From: Chenopodium formosanum
Lineage: Eukaryota; Streptophyta; Magnoliopsida; Caryophyllales; Amaranthaceae
Direction of reading: 5' to 3'
Length of the DNA: 64,000 nt
NCBI GenBank assembly: GCA_024500155.1
Contig: CM044873.1
Location: 5,957,001 to 6,021,000 of the forward strand
This document shows, in pieces, positions 45,919-57,194 of this stretch (its first letter is position 1; each line of letters opens with the position of its first letter). The notes under the pieces were generated by a model. The model saw only the letters and a list, made by a program, of their open reading frames with translations. It was not told the origin of the DNA and ran no database searches. The translations under genes were made by a program, and so were the position numbers.

Positions 45919-46355
45919 GGCCCTGTTCTTTAGAGCTGCTCTGCTCCGCCCTGCTGTGCTCTGACTTTATTCCTGGGCGGGTTGTGGCTGATGCTGCTCA
46001 TCGGAAGCGGGTTAAGTATGAAGCTCGATGTCAGGCTATTGGATATGGTTTCATACCCTTCTCCTTTTCTTCGCTTGGGGAATTAGAGAAGGAGGCTGTT
46101 GCGTTACTGAAGCGGATTCAGAGGTTCTCGACGACGCAAGACATTGGGGCTCGTGCTGCAGCTCATATCTTCACTAGGGTAGGTTTTGCTATAGCTAGAG
46201 GAGTGGGGGCCCAGATTGTATCTCGGCTTCCCACTAATTTATTGTAGGTTGTATGACTTTTGTTTTTGAGATATAATAATAATATTAATTGATATTATAA
46301 TAATAATAATAAAATCTGCTCTTCCCAGAAGGCAGAAGCTCAAAAAAACAGGGCC
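45919..46355. mobile_element. PIF/Harbinger-like MITE carrying a coding fragment
   Basis: Ends are ggccctgttcttt and (inverted) ggccctgtttttt. The 3-bp direct repeat tta flanks it at 45916-45918 and 46356-46358, as in PIF/Harbinger elements. The interior is unusual for a MITE: about 45960-46247 is a coding-like, GC-richer frame (separate entry) followed by an aat microsatellite. 437 bp in total. Confidence 0.7.
45960..46247 (+). pseudogene. Captured coding fragment inside the MITE
   Basis: About 95 codons ending in TAG, without a start of its own. It contains RKRVKYEARCQAIGYGFIPF, SFSSLGELEKEAVALLKRIQ, TQDIGARAAAHIFTRVGFAI and ARGVGAQIVSRLPTNLL. I recall similar sequence at the C-termini of transposon-associated plant proteins but cannot name the family safely. 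The composition and balanced amino acid use differ from the flanking AT-rich DNA, which suggests a piece of real coding sequence picked up by the element. Confidence 0.5.
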
Positions 46356-46793
46356 TTATAACCGCTCTACCTATCTTGACAGTACGATTTATGTTAACAA
46401 CTTCATGAATGACTAAACTCCCGGAGGTATTCAAAATGCGAAAATTTTTGGATACTCGAATATAGGCTACAAGGATAACCTTGGTTTATGCGATTGTTCA
46501 TGAAATCATAGTTTTATTTTTTTTTATATACATACTATTGAAAATTTGAAATCATAGTAAATTTCACAATTCACTACATATATCAAAAACATTTATACGT
46601 ATAAAAAGTGTTTGAATCTATGTACATATTTATGTTATTATGTATACTTTTGTAATATGAATTCTTTTTTAGAAAATATTGATTGGAGAGTATACATAAT
46701 GTGTTGATATGTTAAATCAGTTTGAAGTAATATATGAGTGAGTACACTTAAAAAAATATAGAGTAAAATTTTTTTTATCGACACTCATATATG

Positions 46794-47305
46794 TAGGGAT
46801 GGCAATCCAGTCCGAATCCGACCCTACTCTGCCCCGATCCGAGGTAAAAAAATCCGCTCCGAGTCCGAGAAAAAAGTAATCCGAGTTCGACTCCGTTAAA
46901 ATAATCCGACTCCGAGTCGGAGGAGGGTCGGAGTCGGATCCTAAAAAAAATCCGAGAAAAAAATCCGACTCCGACAAATGTCCGACTTTGACGGATTATC
47001 CGACTCCGACTCCAATAGATAGTGGATTTTTGTGTGGGTCATGGTGGCATTGGGTGTGGGTTGTCAAGGCCCAAATAGCCCAACATCTCAAAGTATATTA
47101 AATAATGTAAAAGAAACTCGGAGTCGGGTCGGATCGGAGTCGGAGTCGGAGATCGGATATTGAAGTCGGAGTCGGAGTCGGATTTCGGAGTCGGATGTCG
47201 GAGTCGGAGTCGGATGTCGGATGTCGGATTTAACATCCGACTTCTTGTCGGATCGGAGTCGGATTTAGCATAATCCGCTCCGAGTCCGACCCGTTGCCAT
47301 CCCTA
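46794..47305. mobile_element. hAT-type non-autonomous element, same ends as 9966-11123
   Basis: Terminal repeats tagggatggcaa and ttgccatcccta are identical to those of the outer element at 9966-11123, with the 8-bp target duplication catatatg at 46786-46793 and 47306-47313. The interior, however, is an array of cggagtcggagtcgg units (both strands) instead of ggatccggatct units. 512 bp, no coding capacity. Confidence 0.88.
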
Positions 47306-47313
47306 CATATATG

Positions 47314-47475
47314 TTACGTAGTAATAGATAGTGTAATAATTTTTTTTTTTTTACGGAATTGATATAATTTCTGTATAGTAGTAAAATAAAAACAACTATG
47401 GAGTAGTTTATAAAAAACTTACGAAAATAAATATGGTACTCAGTAATTTCAATATTGATAATTGGAAATTAGGGG

Positions 47476-47517
<42 letters not shown>

Positions 47518-47600
47518 CCTAAATCCCAAATGGATAAAACTAGGAAAGAAAGTTCTGGAAAGAGAAAGGACATTTTTCTTGAATGAATCCAATTTCGCGC
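47314..47600. other. Upstream region of the fasciclin gene, with poly(A)
   Basis: AT-rich promoter region with a run of about 38 A residues at 47476-47513, roughly 210 bp upstream of the FLA ATG. Confidence 0.5.
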
Positions 47601-47601
47601 C

Positions 47602-47609
47602 TATATATA
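47602..47609 (+). promoter_or_regulatory. TATA box of the fasciclin gene
   Basis: tatatata lies 115 bp upstream of the ATG, followed by a CT-rich leader (cctctctctctctct), a common plant core promoter and 5' UTR arrangement. Confidence 0.55.
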
Positions 47610-47723
47610 CCGCCACCATAACCGTCACCTGAATCCACACTCCCACCATTTCCTCATTCTAACAACTCAAACCCCTCTCTCTCTCTAGAAAACTTTCTCT
47701 CTCCTCCTTTGAAGCTCTCAACA

Positions 47724-48974
47724 ATGGCGTCTCTGTTTCAGTTCGTCACCTTCCTCTTCGCAATTCTCACCTCTGTTTCACTCATTTCCGCCATTGATAC
47801 AACTTCCTCCACCTTCACATTCTCATCATCATCATCTTCCTCCTCACCTTCACCTTCTTCGCCGCCATTTCCGTATTCCTCCTCCGAAGCTCTGAATCAA
47901 CCTCAGTTTCTCTCTCCTCTCACTACCATCACCAAAGTCCTCAGCGATCTCGGCTTCCACGAGCTCGCAACAGCGTCGCACTCGCTCTCTCTCTCCTCCG
48001 CCTCGCACCTCCCGTGGCTTGGCCCTGTCACAATCTTCGCTCCGGTTGACTCCTCTGTTCGCACCTGTCCTTCGTGCTCGCTCGCTCTGCTTCTGCAAGA
48101 GCACACCGTCTCAGGCTTGTACCCTAGCGATTACCTCAATCGCCTCATTTTCGGCACCAAAATCGAGACGATTCTCCCCGGCCGCTGCCTCACCGTCACC
48201 TCCGCCGTCAACGCCACCGCACTCTTCATCAGCGGCGCTCAGATCACTCATCCGAACCTCTACATCGGCGACCACGTCATCATCCACGGCCTCCAAGGCT
48301 TCATCTCTCACGTCTCGCCGTACTCCTGCTCAATGGACAAGATGACGTCACTCAACCTTCCTCATCCTAACCCTGCCATGGCGCTCAACCGTGTGATGCT
48401 CGCGGAGGCGATGATTCGTCTCCGAGTGAGCGGTTACAGCGTCCTCGCACTTGCTATGCGTGTCAAGTACGCTGAGCTTGTGACTCTTCACAACATGACG
48501 ATCTTCGCCGTCGACGACTCCACAATCTTCCACGGCGGCCACTCCTACGTCCACAGCGTCCGATTCCACATAATCCCTAACCAAATGCTTAAACTCGCCG
48601 ACCTCGATTCTCTCCCGGTGTCGACGGTTTTTCCGACGCTTGAATCCGGCGAAACTCTCACAATCACCACCCCTGGCGGCGGCGGTGTGATGTCTCCGGT
48701 AAGAATCAACTACATCAAAATCAAGTACCCTAACCTAATCTACAATTCCAGGCTTGTTATTCATGGACTGGCTTCTCCTTTTCCACACCTCCGTCAATCG
48801 ATTGCTGTTAGTACTGGACGGTCAGGATTTTATCCGATTACAAGTGGTGAGTATGGATCTGGTGTGGGAGATTCCACTTCTGGTAATGTGCGTCAATCTA
48901 CTGAGCCTGCTGCTCCTTCTCCTGTGATGAAATCAGTGGTTGAGATGATTGATGATATTCATCAAGGTCTGTGA
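47724..48974 (+). CDS. Fasciclin-like arabinogalactan protein (FLA19/20/21-like)
   Basis: An intronless frame of 416 codons. Residues 1-24 form a signal peptide (MASLFQFVTFLFAILTSVSL then ISA). A Ser/Pro-rich stretch with PSPSSPP (about residues 32-52) can carry arabinogalactan glycans. The first fasciclin-type region spans about 60-200, with VTIFAPVDSSV and later NLYIGDHVIIHGLQGF. The second, about 210-350, has MTIFAVDDSTIFHGG and NSRLVIHGLASPFPH. No hydrophobic C-terminal tail is seen, so a GPI anchor is unlikely. Such proteins are secreted cell-wall or apoplast glycoproteins with adhesion-like roles. The start is the first ATG after the CT-rich leader. Codon use is C/G-rich in the 5' half (many TCC, CTC and GCC codons), unlike the AT-rich surroundings, which is normal for this kind of gene. 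The FLA21-like group assignment is from memory. Confidence 0.88.
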   Translation: MASLFQFVTFLFAILTSVSLISAIDTTSSTFTFSSSSSSSSPSPSSPPFPYSSSEALNQPQFLSPLTTITKVLSDLGFHELATASHSLSLSSASHLPWLGPVTIFAPVDSSVRTCPSCSLALLLQEHTVSGLYPSDYLNRLIFGTKIETILPGRCLTVTSAVNATALFISGAQITHPNLYIGDHVIIHGLQGFISHVSPYSCSMDKMTSLNLPHPNPAMALNRVMLAEAMIRLRVSGYSVLALAMRVKYAELVTLHNMTIFAVDDSTIFHGGHSYVHSVRFHIIPNQMLKLADLDSLPVSTVFPTLESGETLTITTPGGGGVMSPVRINYIKIKYPNLIYNSRLVIHGLASPFPHLRQSIAVSTGRSGFYPITSGEYGSGVGDSTSGNVRQSTEPAAPSPVMKSVVEMIDDIHQGL

Positions 48975-51046
48975 TCTGTTCATCTTCTTAATCCACTAAA
49001 CTTGATAAATTAGGTCTAATTTCTTTTAACTGCTGTTTTAGCTTAATTTTTAGGGTTACTAATAATCTTTGTTTCTAGTCTGAAATGAGTGTAATAATCG
49101 GATGTAATGAGATTTCGAGTTGAAGAAATCTGTAGTTAAATTTTGATAGTAATGAAGTGTTGATTTGGTAGAATCTATTTTGTACTCTGTTCTTATCTTT
49201 GCATTTCTGATAATTACTATGTTTTAAGCATTGATTAGCAAGTGGTTTAATGAAGTTCACTTGACTAAATATGAAAATAATGGAATTATGACATTTACAA
49301 CAGAATTTGCGTGGTTTGTTAAGTTGGTATGAGTAAAGCAAATGATTGATGGCAAGGATAACAGATTCCCTACTAACTAAAAAGTGGTTATTGAAAATTC
49401 TGAAAATGCATGGTTAGTGGACCTTAATTTCAATACTGTATTAATTTAAGTAGATTTTTTACAGTAAATATTGTTAATTTGTTACTATTTGGTGTGCTAA
49501 ATAAACATCTCAGCTTGTTAATTAATGGGATGACAATTGTCAATTAGTTCAAATTTGTTGCACAAATGTAAAAGGAGGCAACCAAGGTAGTATGTGTGGT
49601 ACCATTTTGACAAAAAAGTAGAGGCAGATTTCTAATGTGAATTATGGAAGAGAGAAAATAACTAGGAGGGTTAATAAATCAAGGTATTATGATACGAGTC
49701 GCTTACTAAAGCTTTTTAAAAAAGTTAATCGTGTTAAAACTAAATGTGATGACTTTTATGATCTTTGATCTATATATTCAAAGTGAATAGGCCTAGTTAA
49801 AGTATTTCGTATAATTGTATGTGCCTTATACTCCATATTATGAAATGGATAAAAAGAAATGCATACATTTACAAGTTTTGGGGGTTAATTAATGATTGAT
49901 CTTCATTCAATGTATTTGACATGAGAATTAATAACATTCATCTTTGGTTTTATCTAGTCATCAAGCTAATGTTTCTTGTTCCTTGACAAAAACATTCTAT
50001 CATCGTCTTCTAGTCTCAATAGTTTGCATTGGCTTTATGAGTCCAAGTTTGGTTAGTGGTTATTCTATGGTGTTGAAACGTCACTTGTTAATATTGAGCT
50101 CTAACAATCTTGATGATTTTGTCAAGCATTATGATTTTATCGCATGAGAACATGTGAGCTCATGTATATCTTAGGCTTTAGGGTTCTACATTATTCATCG
50201 GGATTGTTACTGCAAGTTTCTTATATAAGACACCTCTTTCCTATATACACGTCTCAACAAACCTAAGGAAGCATTGCATGATAACAACTCTATGGCCCAT
50301 TTTTTTATAGCAAGGTTATAACTTAGATAAACTCCCGCCACATATCAAGTGGTAAAATTAATGGACGGTATAATCTTGTGGGCATGTGTAAATAAATGAC
50401 AATATAATGTTGATTGACGTGCTATGTATTGGCCATTAACTTGGATAGTAGATTCATGTTGCTTCATGATCTAAGCTAGATCTTGTTAATTTTTTATCAT
50501 CCTCATCTTAGACTATCCTCTTGTTCTTTCTCTTCCAATAGCCTCTCCATCACTCTCTCTCTTTTAAATTTCATAATTTGAAAACTTAGTTGCCATTCTA
50601 GTATGGATAATTCGTTGGAGCGCATCATCCATCATCTTTTATCATCAAAACATAAGTACTTTTTCACTATTGAAGAGAGAATTTGTATTGAGATACAGTA
50701 GGTCTTTTCTCTTTTGTAAAGCTAATTGTTTTGGAATGATCAATGTCCTAGACGAATGTTAACATTCACTTCACTCCCATTTTCACGTTATTTATTTACT
50801 TCATCTCACATAATTAAATATCATCCGTAAATGCCATTTGTCTAAAAAGACAAAACTTGTATTTTATCGTTGCAACGCAAAAACCAAGACATTCAAAATA
50901 GTACCATTAGATAGACGTCCAATATTTATACTCGGGCCGACTCATGTCATATGTGGACATTTTTTTTTTTAATTATTTTTTTGAAATAAATCAATTCTAT
51001 AATTTTTTTTTAAAAAAAGAATTCAATCACTTTTACTTTTTAACAC
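48975..51046. other. Intergenic region between the FLA gene and the L1 element
   Basis: About 2.1 kb, AT-rich. No frame with recognisable domains and no clear terminal repeats. It includes the 3' UTR of the FLA gene. Confidence 0.5.
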
Positions 51047-51167
51047 AAGTAACATTCAAGTTATAGAAACTAAATTAATACATGGGCAACATCTCTCTCC
51101 CTTGAAAGAAAGGGTTTCCCTCCTTGAAAGAAAGCCGTCTCTCCGCCGCGAGCGACTTTTCTCCGTC

Positions 51168-52586
51168 ATGTCAGCGATGACTTCGGCAATGGCCGATGAA
51201 TTAATTACAAAGTGCTCTGCTCTCCGAATTGATGAGGACAATGGGGGACTGATTGATTTGGGAGAGGTTGAATGTGAGGAATCGAATGATAACCTTGACC
51301 TTTTGCTTGTGGGGCGATTATGCACATCTCGCCCGTATAATGTTGATGCTTTCAAAAGGACTATGTTGAAGTCTTGGGCTCCGATGAATGAGCTTGTTAT
51401 TAGGGCAATTAGCCCCAATTTATATGCTTTTCAATGTTTCCATTGGAAGGATAAAGAGAAAATTTTGAAGGGCAAACCTTGGTGTTGGGAGAACAATTTG
51501 CTTGTTTTGAATGAAGTTCAAGGGAACGAGCAGCCTGACCAAGTTATATTGACCCACTCTCCGTTCTGGGTCAGAGTTATGAATTTGCCGTTTAACAGCA
51601 GATCAGATGTTTATGTTAAAGCATTAACATCTAACCTTGGTAAATTTATGGAGATTGAGGAAGACAAATTGGGACTTGGACGATATCGTCGAATCAGACT
51701 TATGCTGAACATTGAGAAACCTTTGCGCAGGCATCAATGGATGAAGGACAAAACTGGTACGGAGGTTCGAATTGAATTTAAATATGAGAGGCTGCCATAT
51801 TTTTGCTTTGCTTGTGGAGTTATAGGACACTCTGAGAAGGACTGTACTTCTGTTTCGGAGGAGGAGAGATCTAAGAAATTGGGTTGGGGTTTGTTCTTGC
51901 GTGCCTCACCAAGAAAGGGTGTTCAAAAGCAAATTGAGGAATTGAACCACATTGTTAGTAGCAGAAAGAAGTTGTTCATTACTAGAGAAAGTGAACTGCA
52001 GAGTAATACTCTTGATTCGAACGTAGTGCTGGGGGAAAAGAGTACTCTGATGTCGGGAGGGATCAAGAATGTAGAAGTGTCTCAAAGTGGAGGGGAGTGT
52101 AACACACGTCTTGTGCCTATGCCACCCTTATTAACAGCTGCAGAAATCCACTCTTCTGGTAGTGCTATTGCTTTACAGACGGGAGATGGTGTAGGAGGGA
52201 CGAAGACAGGGGAAGTGAGTGTCTTGAAGCAAGGTGACTGTAATAAGGGTATAAGGGTAGAGGAGGAGAGTGAGATTAGCAGGGAGGATCATAATACTGA
52301 AATTTAGACACAGAGTGAGTTTGTTTTTAATTCGAATAAAAAAGGGAGTGACAAAAAAGGGTGGAAGAGAGTAATTAGGACTGCAGGGGAGGGGGATATG
52401 GAAGTTGATGTCGGGGTAGAGTCAGTGTTGACTGGAGGACAAAAGAGAGGGGTTAATGAAGTAGTGGATTGTGTGACAGGAGGCAAAGAAGGAGATAGGA
52501 AACGAAGCAAAAGTAGTTCCCTTTCACCTATGTCGAATGTTTTTACGACGGAGGTTGGAGAGTTCCAACCCCGTCATCTGCAATGA
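51168..52586 (+). pseudogene. L1 ORF1 (DUF4283, zinc knuckle), interrupted by TAG
   Basis: The likely start is the ATG at 51168 or 51174 (MSAMTSAMADELITKC); the frame is open upstream to the element's 5' end. The DUF4283 part includes LLLVGRLCTSRPYN and FKRTMLKSW, then FQCFHWKDKEKILKGKPW. The CCHC knuckle is CFACGVIGHSEKDC at about 51800-51845. An in-frame TAG at 52305-52307 interrupts it; the same frame then stays open to TGA at 52584-52586, which overlaps the ORF2 start as ATGA. ORF1 proteins bind the LINE RNA. Confidence 0.82.
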
Positions 52587-55500
52587 GTTTTCTATGTTGG
52601 AACTGTCGGGGTATGGGCAACCCTTGGACAGTTCGAAGACTCCGTAAATGGAGTAGAGCAATAAACCCGGATTTAGTCTTTATTTCGAAGACTAAAATTA
52701 GCAAAGAAGCGGTGGAAGGGATTAAGGTGAGAATTGGTTATAGCAATGCTTTTGGTGTCTCGAGTAGAGGGAGAGCAGGGGGTTTGTGCATGTTTTGGAA
52801 TGATAATGAGGTGGATTTTACCATTGTTTCATTCTCTCAAAATCACATTTGTGGGGATGTGGTAAAGGATGGAATAAGGTGGAGGTTTGTTGGTGTTTAT
52901 GGTTGGCCGGAGTCGGGTAATAAACACCAAACTTGGAGCTTAATTCGGCAGCTATGTGTGGAGGCCGATTGTCCTGTTGTTTTGGGGGGTGATTTTAATG
53001 AGATACTATCCTATGATGAAATTGAAGGAGGGGCTGACCGTGAAAGAAGAGAAGTACAGGGCTTCAGGGATGTTTTAGACACTTGTGAGCTTCGAGATCT
53101 TGGCTTTAAGGGCCAATGGTGGACTTGGGAAAGAGGGAAGACTGTTAGTACAAGAGTTCGAGAACGGTTGGACAGGTTTGTTGCCTCGTCTTCTTGGGCA
53201 AATATTTACCCCCGAGCATCAGTTGAGAATCTCTTGAAGTTCAGCTCTAACCACGCACCAATAGTGTTACGCTTAACCCCTAAAGCTCGCAAAAGACGCA
53301 AAAGAACTAAGACTTTTAAGTTCAAGACGGCGTGGCTTTTTTATGATTCTTGTGAGATGGAAGTGAAGAAGGCCTGGCAGTCCGCAGGTGAGAGGGATGT
53401 GGTGGGTAAGCTTGGGGTTACGGGGAGTGCATTGACTACTTGGAGTAAAGAAAAGTTTGATGACTTGGGGAAGCAAATTGAGGAGGTTGAGGCCGACTTA
53501 AAATTGGTGCAACAAGACCGTGTTACTGCTGAATCTTGTGAGAGAAGTGTGGAGTTGGAACAAAGGTTGGATGACTTGTATCGAAAACATGAAGCATATT
53601 GGTTCTTAAGATCCCGAGTTTTGGAAGTAAGGGATGGTGATAAGAATACGAGTTACTATCATCACAAGGCCTCTCAACGTAAGAAGCGCAACACAATTGA
53701 AGGTTTGTATGATGGCGATGGTGTATGGCAGGAAGATGATGATCTCTTTGAAGGGATTGTCAGTGGTTTTTATTCGAACCTCTTTAATTCTTCAAACCCC
53801 ACGGGTGAGAGTATTAATGAGGTATTGCAGCACATTCATCCGGTTATTTCGGAGTCCTATAATGCTGATCTTCTCCGGCCGTATACAAAAGAAGAGGTTC
53901 ATGCAGCTCTGCTCCAAATGCACCCGTGCAAAGCCCCTGGTCCGGATGGCATGCATGCCATTTTCTATCAGAAATTTTGGCACATTATAGGTGATGATGT
54001 TTTTAATTTTGTTAGTAATGTTTTATGTGGTATTTCTACTCTGGACCATGTGAACAATACTAATATAGCACTTATCCCAAAAGTAAAATCACCTACGAGT
54101 ATGTCCGAGTTTCGCCCCATAAGTCTGTGCAATGTGTTATATAAATTAGTTTCAAAGGTAATTGTGCTACGGTTAAAGTCTATTCTGCCAAGTGTTATTA
54201 CAGAAAATCAGAGTGTCTTTGTTCCAGGACGCTTGATAACAGATAATGCTCTCATAGCTTTAGAGTTGTTTGATACGATGAGAAACCGTAGCCGGAGTAG
54301 GAAGGGGTCAATTGCTTTGAAACTTGACATGAGTAAGGCTTATGACAGGGTTGAATGGGGCTTTTTGAGGAAGCTTCTTCTCACTATGGGTTTTGATGGT
54401 CGATGGGTTAATTTGGTGATGCATTGTGTGACGTCAGTGTCTTATTCTTTTATTATTAATGGTTGTGTTTGTGGGAAGGTTACCCCAACTCGGGGTCTGA
54501 GGCAAGGAGATCCACTCTCTCCCTACCTCTTTATTTTGGTGGCTGACGCTTTTTCCCATATGTTACAAAATAAAGTTCAGATTGGTGAGCTACATGGGGT
54601 TAAAGCAAGTAGGAGTGGCCCTGCTATCTCTCACCTTTTGTTTGCAGAAGATAGTTTGCTTTTCACTCGAGCGACTCGACAGGAATGCGAAGTGATAGTT
54701 GATATTCTCAACACATATGAAGTAGCATCTGGTCAGAAAATTAATTTTGAAAAGTCGGAAGTGTCGTTCAGTAGAGGGGTAAGTGCAGAGCAGCAAGAGG
54801 AACTTATAGGGATTCTTAATATGCGAATGGTTGACCGTCATAGCAAATATTTGGGAATTCCTACGATATTAGGGAGATCGAAAAAAGCCATTTTTGGGGC
54901 ACTACTTGACAGACTTTGGAAGAAGCTGATGGGGTGGAAAGAAAAACTACTCTCAAGGGTCGGGAAGGAAGTTTTATTGAAGGCGGTGATCCAAGCGATT
55001 CCAACATACTTAATGGGGGTGTATAAATTTCCTTCGTCAGTTATTCAGAGTATCCGGTCGGTCATGGCAAAATTTTTCTGGGGTTCGGGTTCTCGAAGGA
55101 AAATTCACTGGAAATCATGGGACGTAATGTGTACGCCAAAATGTTTCGGGGGAATGGGCTTCAAAGACTTGGAGGTGTTTAATGTTGCTTTACTCGGGAA
55201 ACAAGCATGGAGGCTTATTCACAAGGAGGACTCTCTTCTTAGTAGAGTGATGAAAGCGAAATATTACCCCAATTGCTCCTTTATTGATTCGTATTTGGGC
55301 ACTTGTGGGAGTTATTCTTGGAAGAGCATATGGAGTGCCAAGGCTTTGGTCAAAGAAGGGTTAATTTGGCGTATTGGGAATGGTACCATGGTTAATATTT
55401 GGAGAGACCCGTGGGTTGCTGATGATGAGGGAAGATTTGTGACAAGTCCGGAAGTGGAGGGGTTGAGCACTGTAAATGAACTTGTTGATTTTTCGAGAAT

Positions 55501-56654
55501 GGAATGGAATGAGGAGCTCATCTCCTCTAACTTTAATGAAAGAGATACTAAGTGCATTCTTTCAATCCCTTTGGGAGCGCAAGCTTCGAAGGATACTATC
55601 ACTTGGGCTTTTTCGAATGACGGTATGTACTCAACTAAGACATCTTATATGCTTGGTGTTGGTTGCAATCTAGACCAATTTCACCAAGCATGGGCTGCTA
55701 TATGGGGGCTGGATGCATCGCCAAAAGTACGACATTTTTTGTGGCGATTGTGTACAAATACGCTACCTACAAAGAGCTTGTTGAAATACCGTCATATGGT
55801 GGATGTTGCTCACTGTCAGTGGTGTGGTGAGGAGGAGGAAACTGCTGCTCATGCGATCTTTCACTGTGTGCGTGTGAAGGAGTTATGGGAAGATTGTGAG
55901 TGTGCTGCTGCTGTGCTCCAAGACGGGGAGTCTATGTGTGATGTTCTTGTGCGTTGGGGTGAGGTAGGGAGGAAGGTCAAGCAACGGGCTGCAATCCTTG
56001 CTTGGGTGATTTGGATGAAAAGAATTGAAATGATAAAATTTTTAGTGACAAAACCACCCCCAATGATGTCCTGCTTGCGAGAGTATATAAAGCCGTAGAA
56101 GAACATGGGTTATATAGCAAGAAAGTATATGCAATTTCAGCAGCAAAACATCAAGCTAGCAGCAACAAATGGAACCCGCCACCTGTAGGGGTTGTGAAGC
56201 TCAATTCGGATGCATCATTGAGTGAGGAAGGTTGGGTTGGCATGGGTGTTATAGCTCGTGATAGTGAAGGTAATGTGCTCTTTGCTGCCACGAGACGAGT
56301 GAAAGCTTGGTGGCCACCAGAGATTGCTGAAGGTAAAGCCATGCTTCTTGCTGTGAAGCTGGCTAGGAGGTTTGGGTATGATAATGTCATACTTGAATCG
56401 GACAACCAAGTGCTCATAAATCGCCTCACTAAAGCTTCTGTCTTTTTATCAGATCTGATGTAGTTTTGGAGGATATTCTGTCGACTAGTAGTGCTTTTAT
56501 GTCTTTTATTTGGTCTCATGTCAAAAGGGATGGTAATATTGTTGCCCATCACCTTGCTAAGCTAATGCCATTCGGTGTTGAACAGGTTTGGGTGAATCAT
56601 TGTCCTATAATGATCTCCCCTTATGTACTCTCGGACAATTTGTCCATTGATTGA
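52583..56654 (+). pseudogene. L1 ORF2 endonuclease-RT-RNase H, decayed
   Basis: The frame starts MSFLCWNCRGMG and is open to TAG at 56096-56098. The EN domain (about residues 1-235) has GDFNEI and SNHAPI, but the expected catalytic Glu of the usual LSETK motif is Lys (AAG at 52688-52690, residue 36). The RT domain (about 450-730) has CKAPGPDGMHAIFYQKFW, FRPISLCNVLYK, LKLDMSKAYDRVEW and GLRQGDPLSPYLFILV; the catalytic motif is FAED instead of FADD (Glu codon at 54647-54649, residue 689). A zinc-ribbon-like region near residue 1100 has CQWCGEEEET. A frameshift near 56036-56046 and another near 56457 separate the RNase H domain into 56185-56463 (LNSDASLSEEGW, ESDNQVL) and about 56460-56654 (HVKRDGNIVAHHLA). 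Confidence 0.85.
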
Positions 56655-56708
56655 TTAATGCATTAGCCCGGCTTCCCCTCAAAAAAAAAAAAAAGTAACA
56701 TTCAAGTT

Positions 56709-56900
56709 TTTTTAGAATTTTTTCCTAAACAAAAACTTAGAATTTTATTTCAAAAAAAATAATAATAATAAAAACTAAAAAAAAAAAAAAATAATTGATC
56801 TATTGGCATTGTTTCTCCGAATTTGCTAACACTGCGTCTGTGGAAACGAAACAAAGAGAGAAGCCGCAAGCTAGAGAGAGAAAGAAAGAGGAGAGAGAAA
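56709..56900. other. Short spacer and 5' leader of the NDUFB7 gene
   Basis: A/T runs followed by a GA-rich leader (gaaagaaagaggagagagaaa) directly before the ATG. The L1 insertion lies less than 210 bp upstream of the coding start. Confidence 0.5.
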
Positions 56901-57194
56901 ATGGAGGTTCCAGGTTCATCGAAGAAGATGATTGCAACCCAACAAGAAATGGTCGAAAACAAGGTTCCAATCCCTTACAGAGATCAATGCGCACATCTTC
57001 TGATCCCCCTCAACAAATGCAGACAATCTGAGTTTTACCTTCCATGGAAGTGCGAAAATGAGCGCCATGTTTATGAGAAGTGTGAGTATGAACTCGTCAT
57101 GGAACGTATGCTTTTAGCCCAGAAGCTTCGCGAAGGCCAGAAGAATCAGCAGGAACAATCCATCCCTCTTATTCCCAAAACTGCTAATGCTTAG
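56901..57194 (+). CDS. NDUFB7: NADH dehydrogenase (ubiquinone) 1 beta subcomplex subunit 7
   Basis: An intronless coding region of 97 codons plus TAG, starting MEVPGSSKKMIATQQEM. The family signature is clear: VPIPYRDQCAHLLIPLNKCR then FYLPWKCENERHVYEKCEYE, a CHCH fold with two CX9C pairs (CAHLLIPLNKC and CENERHVYEKC) that form disulfides in the mitochondrial intermembrane space. It is a small accessory subunit of mitochondrial complex I, on the intermembrane-space side of the membrane arm. Length is close to the plant norm of about 100 residues. An upstream in-frame ATG at 56823 would add a lysine/arginine-rich leader that I judge to be UTR. A gtatgt shortly after the stop (57226) and a downstream tttgcag at about 61348-61354 would allow a 3' UTR intron, which is speculative. 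Confidence 0.92.
   Translation: MEVPGSSKKMIATQQEMVENKVPIPYRDQCAHLLIPLNKCRQSEFYLPWKCENERHVYEKCEYELVMERMLLAQKLREGQKNQQEQSIPLIPKTANA

Larger units (their letters stand above)
51063..56692 (+). mobile_element. L1-type LINE, full length with 16-bp target duplication
   Basis: The direct repeat aagtaacattcaagtt occurs at 51047-51062 and, after a poly(A) tail at 56681-56692, at 56693-56708. Between them lies a 5.6-kb element with a short 5' UTR, ORF1 (DUF4283 and a CCHC knuckle), ORF2 (EN, RT and RNase H) and a 3' UTR. This is the plant L1 arrangement. Several stops, frameshifts and active-site changes show that it is dead. Confidence 0.93.
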
